Positions 17,306-26,692 of a stretch of DNA of 44,316 bases are shown piece after piece. Source of the DNA: Lachnospiraceae bacterium. GTDB taxonomy: Bacteria; Bacillota; Clostridia; Lachnospirales; Lachnospiraceae. The DNA lies in assembly GCA_017440575.1 (NCBI GenBank), contig JAFSGY010000044.1:1-44316 (forward strand), read 5' to 3'. Below the pieces are notes generated by a model. That model was not told the DNA's origin and did not search any database. It saw only the letters and a program-made list of their open reading frames with translations. Positions within the stretch are counted from its first letter, which is position 1, and every line of letters starts with the position of its first letter. A program made the position numbers and the translations under genes.

Positions 17306-17482
17306 GGTCGAAGCATTTACTGCTGAGACCGTAAGAAAATGTACAGAAAGCAAAAATTCCATCGCTGAAAGCGATTTAAAATGGATTTTTGCATCGTAAT
17401 TATGAAGGTACTGAATAATTACGAACGAATCTAAGCAATATTGAGAGATACAAAAGAGAGCGGAGCATGTGAAGCTACATGC
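17306..17482 (+). other. Structured intergenic region with four stem-loops (rsmH to ftsL-like gene)
   Basis: Four successive inverted repeats are seen. (1) GGTC-GA-AGCA / TGCT-GA-GACC at 17306-17330, with a symmetric GA/GA internal loop. (2) 17350-17362 with 17381-17392, enclosing ATCGCT-GAA-AGCGAT (17361-17375). (3) CGTAATTAT (17395-17403) / ATAATTACG (17415-17423), perfect. (4) GCATGT (17465-17470) / ACATGC (17477-17482), perfect. None ends in a T-run. There is no credible open reading frame. It is either a structured leader RNA or an accumulation of intergenic palindromes. Confidence 0.65.
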
Positions 17483-17531
17483 AAATATGTGCTGGATAAG
17501 GAAGTCTGGCGATTAGAAAGGTTGAATAATC

Positions 17532-18038
17532 ATGAATCATGCAGGTTCGTCAGAAGTACACACGAACAGAACAATGCATAGAAATATCAGAGAAGACCGA
17601 ATTTATATAGATGGAAATACAGCAAGGAAGCTGCAGACAGTTCCGGTAAGACGGGATAGAAAGCAGAATGACGAGATTAAGAGGCAGCAGGTAAGAAGAC
17701 GTGTTAAGTCATCACCTATGAATTTTGGGTATATTTTCTTTATGATGATTGCCATGCTTGGTGTTTGTGTTGTACTGATAGGATATGTTGAGCTACAGGC
17801 AGATATTACAAATAGAATTAATCACATTTCGCAGTTAGAGCGTCAGTTAAATGAACTCAGACTGGAAAATGATGAAACATATACGAAGATTATGAGTGGC
17901 GTGGACTTAGAAGAAATCAAGAGAATCGCTATTAATGAGCTTGGTATGAAATATGCAAAAGAAGGACAGGTTATCACTTATTCCGGGGCAGGAAGCGATT
18001 ACGTAAGACAGTATAAGGAGATTCCAGACAGCAAATAG
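17532..18038 (+). CDS. ftsL: FtsL-like / septum formation initiator family protein
   Basis: The 168-residue bitopic protein has a charged cytoplasmic N-terminus (about 1-65, rich in Arg/Lys), one membrane segment (about 68-90, FGYIFFMMIAMLGVCVVLIG), and a coiled coil (about 92-130, with LERQLNELRLENDE), then a short tail. Sequence similarity in FtsL is low, but size, topology and position between rsmH and a division PBP are those of FtsL, which forms the FtsQLB-like complex that activates the septal synthase. FtsB/DivIC-like proteins share the same build, so the symbol is by position. Confidence 0.75.
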   Translation: MNHAGSSEVHTNRTMHRNIREDRIYIDGNTARKLQTVPVRRDRKQNDEIKRQQVRRRVKSSPMNFGYIFFMMIAMLGVCVVLIGYVELQADITNRINHISQLERQLNELRLENDETYTKIMSGVDLEEIKRIAINELGMKYAKEGQVITYSGAGSDYVRQYKEIPDSK

Positions 18039-18043
18039 AAAGA

Positions 18044-18073
18044 TACTGGAATAAAGTAAACAGTAATTAGTGG
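18044..18073 (+). repeat. 30-base motif with stem-loop, copy 2 (upstream of PBP gene)
   Basis: It resembles 7673-7702 at 26 of 30 positions. TACTG (18044-18048) and CAGTA (18061-18065) can pair around a 12-base loop. It ends directly before the GGGAGTGA ribosome site of the PBP gene. Confidence 0.55.
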
Positions 18074-18083
18074 GAGTGATAGC

Positions 18084-20285
18084 ATGGCAAAGAGTAGCAG
18101 GGGTAAAAAGAGGAATAAAATAAAATTACATAGAAGAATTATGAGAGAAAAGCTGGCAGTTATGATTATTATCATACTACTGGCTTTTGCGGGGTTGTGC
18201 GCCCAGCTGGTAAGGATTACAAATGATAATCAGGTAGATTATCAGAAGAAAATTCTGTCTCAGCAGAGGTATGATTCTACGACACTTCCATTTAAGAGAG
18301 GAACTATTACCGATGCGAATGGAACGATTCTTGCGGTCAGTGAGAAGGTATATAATGTTGTTTTGGATTGTAAGGTCATGTTAGATAACAAGAAAAATCA
18401 GGCTCCGACAGTAGATGCGTTGGTAGAATGCTTTGGGCTTGACCGCACAGATTTAGATAAGTATATTAAGGAGCATCCGACCTCACAATATTATGTTTTA
18501 AAAAAGAGACAAACATATGATGAAATTAGTCCTTTTTTGGAACGTGAGAAAAATTATAATGAGCAGGCGAAGAAAAGTAAAACGGATATTGGCAAGGTTA
18601 CAGGAGTCTGGTTTGAAGAGGAGTATATCCGTCGATATCCTAACAATACTTTGGCGTGTGATGTCATTGGTTTTACAGGTAGCGATAATAATGGTACATA
18701 TGGTCTGGAAGAATATTATAATGATGAGCTAAACGGTACCAATGGTCGAGAGTATGGCTATCTGAATGATGATGCAACACTTGAAAGAACAACAGTTGCA
18801 GCGGTAGATGGTAATTCATTGGTATCAACCATTGATGCGAATATTCAGTCGATTGTAGAAAAATATCTTATTCAGTTTAATGAGGAGCATAAGGATGAGT
18901 TTCGAGAGGGATTAGGTTCGACCAATTCGGGTTGTATCGTAATGAATCCGAACAATGGTGAAATTCTTGCCATGGCGAGCTATCCCAACTTTGATCTAAA
19001 TACGCCAAAGGATCTTTCTGCATATTATACCGAAGAGCAGATACAGCAGATACAGGATGATGAAACATATTATGATACTTTAAATAAGTTATGGCGTAAT
19101 TTTTGCATCTCAGATACTTATGAACCAGGATCTACAGCGAAGGTGCTGACAATGGCAGCGGGATTGGAAACAGGTAAGCTGACTGGGAATGAGACATATG
19201 AATGTCTTGGCTCTTATACAGTTGCAGACAGGGATATTTCCTGTAATCTTTTAAGAGGGCACGGTGTACTGGACTTTAGTGGTGCGTTGGAACAGTCTTG
19301 CAATGTTGCATTGATGAAAATGGGTGAAAGCATTGGTGTGAGGGACTTGGTTAAGTTTCATAGTATTTTTAACCTGGGATTAAAGACGAATATTGATCTT
19401 GCGGGTGAGGCGAGAACAGCGTCGTTAATATTTAATGAAAACACAATGGGACCGACAGAGCTTGCGACATCATCTTTTGGACAAGGATTTAATGTAACTA
19501 TGATAGAAATGGCATGTGCTTTTTCATCGGTTATTAATGGAGGTTATTATTATGAACCTCATATGGTTAGTAAGATTACTAATTCCAGTGGAAATACGGT
19601 TAAAAATATTGAACCAAGAGTATTAAAACAGACGGTATCGGCAACAACATCACAAATGATGAGGGAATACCTGCATGCGACAGTTGCAGAGGGAACTGGA
19701 AAAACAGCAAGACCGGCAGGGTATGCTATAGGTGGAAAAACAGGTACCGCAGAAAAGGTACCGCGTGACAAGAAGAATTATGTTGTTTCTTTTATCGGAT
19801 ATGCTCCGGCTGATAATCCACAGGTTGTAATTTATGTAGTTATTGATGAACCAAATGTAGAGGATCAGCCTCATGCATCCTATGCGACAGGAATTGTTCG
19901 AAATATTCTAACAGAGGTGCTTCCATATCTGCATATAGGTAAGACAGAGGAAATGACTATAACAGAGCAGGCTGAAGCAGAAGCAGCATTGATGGGAAGT
20001 GTACAACAGCCAGAGGAAGGGCAGCAGGAAGGTGAAGGTACGCAAGAAGAAGGAGTAGAAGGCTTGGAAGGAGAAGCACAGCCGACAGAGGGTGAAGGTG
20101 CAGGAAATACAGAGAATACAGGTGGAACTGGCGAAGGTACAGAGGAAAATACACCGCAGGGAGCTTTTTATGAAGTTGATCCGGTAACGGGTGAATTGAT
20201 AGATCCCGTTAGTGGGCTTCCGGCAGAAATAAGTCGAAGCTACGAAGGGCAAATAGATGAAGAAGATAGGGAAAATGAAGAATGA
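18084..20285 (+). CDS. Class B penicillin-binding protein (division transpeptidase, FtsI/SpoVD-like) with acidic C-terminal tail
   Basis: The 733-residue protein has a basic N-terminus and one membrane anchor (about 23-43), a PBP dimerisation domain, and a transpeptidase domain. The active-site set is complete: S350-T-A-K (serine nucleophile), S405-C-N and K552-T-G. It cross-links peptidoglycan outside the membrane. After the catalytic domain (about residue 615) comes a tail of over 110 residues dominated by Glu and Gly; no PASTA domain is evident. By position after ftsL it is the septal or sporulation PBP. The stop overlaps the glpP start (ATGA), so a wall gene is translationally coupled to a glycerol regulator. 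A second PBP gene is at 26693. Confidence 0.94.
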   Translation: MAKSSRGKKRNKIKLHRRIMREKLAVMIIIILLAFAGLCAQLVRITNDNQVDYQKKILSQQRYDSTTLPFKRGTITDANGTILAVSEKVYNVVLDCKVMLDNKKNQAPTVDALVECFGLDRTDLDKYIKEHPTSQYYVLKKRQTYDEISPFLEREKNYNEQAKKSKTDIGKVTGVWFEEEYIRRYPNNTLACDVIGFTGSDNNGTYGLEEYYNDELNGTNGREYGYLNDDATLERTTVAAVDGNSLVSTIDANIQSIVEKYLIQFNEEHKDEFREGLGSTNSGCIVMNPNNGEILAMASYPNFDLNTPKDLSAYYTEEQIQQIQDDETYYDTLNKLWRNFCISDTYEPGSTAKVLTMAAGLETGKLTGNETYECLGSYTVADRDISCNLLRGHGVLDFSGALEQSCNVALMKMGESIGVRDLVKFHSIFNLGLKTNIDLAGEARTASLIFNENTMGPTELATSSFGQGFNVTMIEMACAFSSVINGGYYYEPHMVSKITNSSGNTVKNIEPRVLKQTVSATTSQMMREYLHATVAEGTGKTARPAGYAIGGKTGTAEKVPRDKKNYVVSFIGYAPADNPQVVIYVVIDEPNVEDQPHASYATGIVRNILTEVLPYLHIGKTEEMTITEQAEAEAALMGSVQQPEEGQQEGEGTQEEGVEGLEGEAQPTEGEGAGNTENTGGTGEGTEENTPQGAFYEVDPVTGELIDPVSGLPAEISRSYEGQIDEEDRENEE

Positions 20286-20848
20286 AGCAGGAATTTTATG
20301 ATGCGGTAGCAAGTAATCCAATTATCGCAGCAGTTAAGGATGAGGCTGGTTTGGAGAAGTGTTTGAAATCGTCGGATATTAGTGTTGTATTCGTCCTTTA
20401 TGGGGAAGTGAGTAGTATTTCGGGGATTGTAGAACGGATTAAAAAGGCAGGAAAGACAGCAGTAGTCCATATGGATTTGGTAGCAGGACTAAGCAGTAAG
20501 GTAGAGGCGGTAGACTTTATTGCAAAATATACTGACGCAGATGGAGTGATTTCTACGCATATAGAACAGGTAAAGCGTGCAAAGGATTTGGGACTCAGCA
20601 CAATTTATCGAATCTTTTTACTGGATTCTAAGGTTCTGGATAAGCTGAACAGCCGTATTACAGAGGTTGCAGATATTGTAGAGGTTTTGCCCGGACTGAT
20701 GCCGAAGATGATTACGATGCTGTCAAAGAAACTAAAACTGCCTATTATTGCAGGTGGATTGATTTCGGATAAAGAAGATGTTATGGCAGCATTGAAAGCG
20801 GGTGCTATAGCAATTTCTTCAACGAATGAAAAGGTGTGGAAGATGTAA
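20282..20848 (+). CDS. glpP: Glycerol-3-phosphate-responsive antiterminator
   Basis: The 188-residue protein matches GlpP: FYDAVASNPIIAAVKDEAGL, a VVFVLYGEVSSI segment, VHMDLVAGLSSK, DGVISTHIEQVKRAK, IYRIFLLDS, and VLPGLMPKMI with IIAGGLIS near the end, all on a TIM-barrel-like scaffold. In Bacillus GlpP binds leader RNA of glp operons when glycerol 3-phosphate is present and lets transcription pass a terminator. Two candidate target hairpins are at 20990-21039 and 23402-23455. The start overlaps the end of the PBP gene by 4 bases. The genes it should control follow directly. Confidence 0.94.
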   Translation: MKQEFYDAVASNPIIAAVKDEAGLEKCLKSSDISVVFVLYGEVSSISGIVERIKKAGKTAVVHMDLVAGLSSKVEAVDFIAKYTDADGVISTHIEQVKRAKDLGLSTIYRIFLLDSKVLDKLNSRITEVADIVEVLPGLMPKMITMLSKKLKLPIIAGGLISDKEDVMAALKAGAIAISSTNEKVWKM

Positions 20849-20909
20849 TGTTGTGAAAATGCACAAAAATAATAAACAAGATACGTCAAAACTACACATT
20901 TTCACAACA
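20849..20909. repeat. 13-bp inverted repeat after glpP
   Basis: TGTTGTGAAAATG (20849-20861) and CATTTTCACAACA (20897-20909) are perfectly complementary, separated by 35 bases. The left arm abuts the glpP stop codon. There is no T-run on the right, so it is not a standard terminator for glpP. It could protect the mRNA end or bind a regulator. Confidence 0.65.
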
Positions 20910-20924
20910 AACAATAAAAAATGC

Positions 20925-20953
20925 TTGTAATGGTATTGGTGATATGTTATGTT
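20925..20953 (+). promoter_or_regulatory. Possible glpK promoter
   Basis: TTGTAA (20925-20930), a 17-base spacer and TATGTT (20948-20953), four of six matches in each box. It would place the start of a leader about 150 bases before glpK, upstream of the terminator at 20990. Confidence 0.45.
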
Positions 20954-20963
20954 ATTTACATAA

Positions 20964-22610
<1,647 letters not shown>

Positions 22611-22644
22611 TAACAAGAGATAAAATGAGAAGGGGGTTATACAT

Positions 22645-23349
22645 ATGTTACCTTATATTGCAGAATTTATTGGAACAATGTTATTGATTTTATTAGGAGA
22701 TGGTGTTGTAGCGAATGTGAACCTGAATAAGTCAGGTATGAAGGGGGCAGGTTCTATCCAGATTACATTTGCTTGGGGTCTTGCAGTAATGTTACCGGCA
22801 TTTATCTTTGGAGCAGCTTCAGGAGCGCATTTTAATCCGGCATTAACACTTGCATTAGCAGCAGAAGGAAGCCTTGCATGGAGTATGGTACCTGGATATA
22901 TCATTGCACAGTTTGCAGGCGCATTTGTAGGTGCAGTTCTTGTATACCTGTTGTTCAAGGATCAGTTTGATGCAACAGAAGATGCAGCAACAAAGCGTGG
23001 TGTGTTCTGTACAGCACCATCTGTAGAAAATCTTCCACGTAACTTACTCAGTGAGATTATCGGAACCTTTGTATTAGTATTTGCAATCAAGGGTGTTCCG
23101 GCAGAGGTTGCGCCAGGTGTTAGCAATATCTTAGTATTCGGAATTATCGTATCAATCGGTATGTCACTTGGAGGATTAACAGGATACGCAATCAACCCTG
23201 CAAGAGACTTAGGTCCTCGTCTTGCACATGCAGTTCTTCCAATTAAGGGCAAGGGAGATTCTAATTGGAAATATGGTATTGTAACCTTATGCGGACCAAT
23301 TATTGGTGCATTGCTTGCAGTCGGATTATATGGTATTATTCCTTGGTAA
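22645..23349 (+). CDS. glpF: Glycerol facilitator (aquaporin/MIP family)
   Basis: This 234-residue channel has six membrane segments and two half-helices bearing the NPA motifs: GAHFNPALT near residue 57 and YAINPARDLGPR near residue 183. The Asp after the second NPA (NPARD) is the mark of the glycerol-conducting branch. It lets glycerol diffuse into the cell, where GlpK traps it. The ribosome site is AGAAGGGGG with good spacing. It is in one unit with glpK. Confidence 0.96.
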   Translation: MLPYIAEFIGTMLLILLGDGVVANVNLNKSGMKGAGSIQITFAWGLAVMLPAFIFGAASGAHFNPALTLALAAEGSLAWSMVPGYIIAQFAGAFVGAVLVYLLFKDQFDATEDAATKRGVFCTAPSVENLPRNLLSEIIGTFVLVFAIKGVPAEVAPGVSNILVFGIIVSIGMSLGGLTGYAINPARDLGPRLAHAVLPIKGKGDSNWKYGIVTLCGPIIGALLAVGLYGIIPW

Positions 23350-23401
23350 GGATAAAATAATAATCATTGTAAATTAAAGATAATAAGTTGCAGAGTAGAG
23401 A

Positions 23402-23455
23402 GAAGCAATGGTTGTATCCCAAGGAAAAGCTTGGGATACAATTGTTGCTTCTTTT
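23402..23455 (+). terminator. Leader terminator of the G3P dehydrogenase unit, likely second GlpP target
   Basis: GAAGCAA (23402-23408) pairs with TTGCTTC (23445-23451), and TTGTATCCCAAG (23412-23423) pairs with CTTGGGATACAA (23430-23441), with a small internal loop between, followed by TTTT. It lies 42 bases before the next ATG. It can end the glpKF message and also attenuate the dehydrogenase genes. Confidence 0.8.
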
Positions 23456-23497
23456 CGATATGTGTTTAGCTCATTTAATGAGAAAGGAGTTATAAAA

Positions 23498-24934
23498 ATG
23501 TTTGATGTAGTAGTTATCGGTGCAGGTGTATCAGGAAGTGCATCGGCAAGAGAACTTTCGCGCTATGACCTGAAGGTTTGTGTAGTAGAAATGGAAGAGG
23601 ATGTTTGCTGCGGAACTTCGAAGGCAAACAGTGCGATCGTGCATGCAGGCTTTGATGCAGAAAGCGGAAGTCTGATGGCGAAGCTGAATGTAGAAGGAAG
23701 CGAGATGATGGAGGAATTGTCCAAGGAGCTTGATTTCCACTATAAGAGAAATGGCTCGTTGGTTGTTTGTATTCATGAGGAAGAAAGAGATAATTTACAG
23801 GCATTATATGAGCGTGGTGTGAAGAATGGCGTAAAGGATTTACGCATTATTGAGCGTGATGAGCTGGTAAAGCTGGAGCCGAATATCTCTGATAAGGCTG
23901 TGGCTGCGTTGTACGCTCCAACTGGTGCAATTGTATGTCCTTTTGGCATGAATATTGCATTGGCGGAAAATGCAGCAGTTAATGGTGTTGAGTTCCGATT
24001 TGACACCAAGGTAACAGGATTTGAGAAGAAAGATGATTACTGGGTAGTACAGACCAGTAAGGGAGATATCGAGACAAAGTATGTTGTCAATGCAGCAGGT
24101 GTTTATGCAGATGTATTCCATAATATGGTGAGTGAGAAGAAGATTCATATTACACCAAGAAGGGGTGATTACTGCCTGCTAGACCGTTCGGTAGAGGGGT
24201 ATGTAACACATACGATTTTCCAGCTTCCAAGCAAATACGGAAAGGGTGTATTAGTAACACCAACCGTTCATGGCAATACCTTAGTTGGACCTACGGCGAT
24301 TGATATCGAGGATAAGGATGGAACGAATACCACACAGCAGGGAATTGATGAACTGACGCAGAAGGCAGGAGAGACTGTGAAGAATCTGCCAATTCGTCAG
24401 GTTATTACCTCTTTTGCAGGACTTAGAGCACATGAAGACGGTCATGAGTTTATTATTGAGGAGTTAGAGGATGCCAAAGGCTTTATTGATTGTTCGGGAA
24501 TCGAGTCACCGGGACTTTCTAGTGCACCAGCAATCGGAAAAATGGTTGCCGGAATCATTAAGGACTTAACAGGAGCAAAGGAGCGTGAGGACTTCATTGC
24601 TACTAGAAAGGGTATCTTAGACCCTAAGACCTTGAGTAAGGAAGAATATGCTGCACTGATTAAGGAGAAGCCGGAATATGGTAACATTATCTGCCGTTGT
24701 GAGATGATTACAGAAGGTGAGATTATGGATGCCATTAACAGACCGTTAGGTGCAAAGTCCTTAGACGGTGTAAAGCGCAGAACAAGAGCAGGAATGGGAC
24801 GGTGTCAGGCAGGCTTCTGTTCACCAAGAACGATTGAGATTCTGGCTCGTGAGAGAGGTGTAGACCCATCAGAAATCACAAAGTCAGGTGGAGAATCCAA
24901 GATTATTGTAGGAATCAATAAAGATAATTTATAG
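23498..24934 (+). CDS. FAD-dependent glycerol-3-phosphate dehydrogenase, GlpA-like, with C-terminal BFD-type [2Fe-2S] domain
   Basis: The 478-residue flavoprotein has FDVVVIGAGVSGSASAREL (FAD Rossmann) at the N-terminus, a DAO-type oxidase body with TPRRGDYCLL and FAGLRAHE, and a C-terminal bacterioferritin-ferredoxin-like domain (about 400-460) with CRC and CQAGFC cysteines. This build matches the GlpA subunit of the anaerobic dehydrogenase that oxidises glycerol 3-phosphate to dihydroxyacetone phosphate. Related proteins act on other 2-hydroxy acids, but the glp setting favours G3P. ATG 23498 follows AAAGGAG; the in-frame GTG/ATG choices before it lie in the leader hairpin. Confidence 0.88.
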   Translation: MFDVVVIGAGVSGSASARELSRYDLKVCVVEMEEDVCCGTSKANSAIVHAGFDAESGSLMAKLNVEGSEMMEELSKELDFHYKRNGSLVVCIHEEERDNLQALYERGVKNGVKDLRIIERDELVKLEPNISDKAVAALYAPTGAIVCPFGMNIALAENAAVNGVEFRFDTKVTGFEKKDDYWVVQTSKGDIETKYVVNAAGVYADVFHNMVSEKKIHITPRRGDYCLLDRSVEGYVTHTIFQLPSKYGKGVLVTPTVHGNTLVGPTAIDIEDKDGTNTTQQGIDELTQKAGETVKNLPIRQVITSFAGLRAHEDGHEFIIEELEDAKGFIDCSGIESPGLSSAPAIGKMVAGIIKDLTGAKEREDFIATRKGILDPKTLSKEEYAALIKEKPEYGNIICRCEMITEGEIMDAINRPLGAKSLDGVKRRTRAGMGRCQAGFCSPRTIEILARERGVDPSEITKSGGESKIIVGINKDNL

Positions 24935-24965
24935 TTGAAGGTAGTGGAAAGGTGTGGTTAATTAG

Positions 24966-26228
24966 ATGCTAAATTATGATATCGTAATCGTTGGTGGCGG
25001 TCCGGCAGGTCTGGCAGCAGCGGTGTCAGCGAAGAGAAATGGTGCAGAGAGCATTTTGGTGTTAGAAAGAGATAAGGAACTTGGAGGTATTTTAAACCAG
25101 TGTATTCATAATGGATTCGGACTTCATACCTTTAAGGAGGAGTTGACAGGTCCTGAGTATGCACAGCGTTTTATTGACCAGTTATTAGAAGAAAACATTG
25201 AATATAAACTTAATACCATGGTATTAGATATTTCCAAGGAAAAGGTTGTTACTGCAATGAATCGTTCAGAAGGTATTCTAGAGATTCAGGCAAAGGCTGT
25301 AATCCTTGCGATGGGCTGTAGAGAGCGTTCCAGAGGTGCACTCAATATTCCGGGTTATCGTCCAGCTGGTGTCTTTTCAGCAGGAACGGCACAGCGACTG
25401 GTTAATATGGAAGGTTATCTGCCGGGAAGAGAGGTTGTTATTTTAGGCTCCGGTGATATTGGTCTTATTATGGCAAGAAGAATGACCTTAGAAGGTGCAA
25501 AAGTAAAGGTTGTAGCAGAACTGTTACCGTATTCTGGTGGCTTGAAGCGTAATATTGTACAGTGTTTGGATGATTTTGGTATTCCGTTAAAGCTTAGCCA
25601 TACGGTAGTAGATATCAAGGGTAAGGAGCGTGTGGAAGGAATCACACTTGCACAGGTTGATGAAAACAGAAGACCAATTCCGGGAACGGAGGAATTCTAT
25701 GAATGTGATACGCTGCTTCTGTCCTGTGGTTTGATTCCGGAAAATGAGTTATCAAGAGAACTAGGCGTTGAGATGAGTCCTGTCACATCAGGTCCGTTGG
25801 TAAATGAATCCTTAGAGACAAATGTTGAGGGCGTATTTGCATGTGGTAATGTACTGCATGTACATGACTTAGTAGATTTTGTTTCTCAGGAGGCACAGGC
25901 GGCAGGTAAAAATGCGGCAGAATATGTGCTGAATGGCAAGAAAGAGGGCGGAAAGGATATTCCGATTATTGCAACACAGGGAGCAAGATATACTGTTCCT
26001 AAGACAGTGAATCCTCAGCGAATGGATGAAAAGCATGTGGTTCGCTTCCGTGTAGGTGATGTCTATAAAAACTGCTATGTATCTGTATATCTTGACGATG
26101 AGAGAATCATTCATAGAAAACGTCCGGTTGTGGCTCCGGGAGAGATGGAGCAGATTGAGCTGAAAAAGGAACAGTTAGAGGCATATCCTGACCTCAAAGA
26201 AATTACGGTAAAAATCGAAACAGAATAA
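24966..26228 (+). CDS. NAD(P)/FAD-dependent oxidoreductase of the glycerol module
   Basis: The 420-residue pyridine-nucleotide-disulfide-type flavoprotein has DIVIVGGGPAGLAAAVSAKR (FAD) at the N-terminus, VILAMGCRERSRGA, a second Rossmann motif VILGSGDIGLIMARR near residue 160, and VFACGNVLHVHDLVD near 288, the typical FAD-flavin closing motif. It has no redox CxxC pair next to the flavin. Its constant place between the GlpA-like gene and the DUF1667 gene suggests it takes electrons from the dehydrogenase and passes them to NAD or another carrier, filling the place of GlpB. That role is inference from context. Confidence 0.85.
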   Translation: MLNYDIVIVGGGPAGLAAAVSAKRNGAESILVLERDKELGGILNQCIHNGFGLHTFKEELTGPEYAQRFIDQLLEENIEYKLNTMVLDISKEKVVTAMNRSEGILEIQAKAVILAMGCRERSRGALNIPGYRPAGVFSAGTAQRLVNMEGYLPGREVVILGSGDIGLIMARRMTLEGAKVKVVAELLPYSGGLKRNIVQCLDDFGIPLKLSHTVVDIKGKERVEGITLAQVDENRRPIPGTEEFYECDTLLLSCGLIPENELSRELGVEMSPVTSGPLVNESLETNVEGVFACGNVLHVHDLVDFVSQEAQAAGKNAAEYVLNGKKEGGKDIPIIATQGARYTVPKTVNPQRMDEKHVVRFRVGDVYKNCYVSVYLDDERIIHRKRPVVAPGEMEQIELKKEQLEAYPDLKEITVKIETE

Positions 26229-26252
26229 GGGCGAAAGGAGTAAGTAGATAAA

Positions 26253-26624
26253 ATGGAAAAAAGAGAATTAGTATGTATCGGCTGTCCTCTTGGCTGTCCA
26301 CTTACCGTAGAGATAGAGGGCACAGAGGTAGTCAGTGTAACAGGAAATACCTGTAAGCGTGGCGATGTATATGCGAGAAAGGAAGTAACCAATCCGACCA
26401 GAATCGTGACTTCGTCTGTAAAGGTAGAGGGCGGAGTACTGGCAGCAGTATCCGTAAAAACAAAAGAAGATATTCCAAAGGGAAAAATCTTCGAATGTGT
26501 AACGGCGTTAAAGGATGTCTGCGTGAAGGCACCAGTGGCTATTGGCGATGTGGTTCTTGCAGATGTGGCAGGAACTGGCGTGGATGTGATAGCGACAAAA
26601 AATGTAATAGCAAGTACATCATAA
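26253..26624 (+). CDS. DUF1667 domain protein, putative Fe-S subunit of the G3P dehydrogenase complex
   Basis: The 123-residue soluble protein starts with CIGCPLGCPLTVEIEG and continues to GNTCKRGDVYA, giving Cys 8, 11, 15 and 34. This spacing resembles the Fe-S site at the N-terminus of molybdopterin oxidoreductases. DUF1667 genes commonly accompany GlpA-like and flavoprotein genes, as here; a role as an electron-carrying subunit is inferred. It is followed at once by a terminator. Confidence 0.87.
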   Translation: MEKRELVCIGCPLGCPLTVEIEGTEVVSVTGNTCKRGDVYARKEVTNPTRIVTSSVKVEGGVLAAVSVKTKEDIPKGKIFECVTALKDVCVKAPVAIGDVVLADVAGTGVDVIATKNVIASTS

Positions 26625-26639
26625 ATAAAACATAACATA

Positions 26640-26690
26640 ACCCCATGCAAGTGTTAATAAACTATTAGTAAGGACTTGTATGGGGTTTTT
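26640..26690 (+). terminator. Terminator of the glycerol module, overlapping the ribosome site of the next gene
   Basis: ACCCCATGCAAGT (26640-26652) pairs with ACTTGTATGGGGT (26674-26686), with one G-T position, followed by TTTTC. The GGGG of the right arm (26682-26685) is the only ribosome-site-like sequence before ATG 26693. Confidence 0.88.
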
Positions 26691-26692
26691 CT

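Noticed and set aside
23408-23497. In-frame extension of the GlpA-like protein
   Set aside because: It covers the leader hairpin; the FAD motif begins directly after ATG 23498, which has AAAGGAG.
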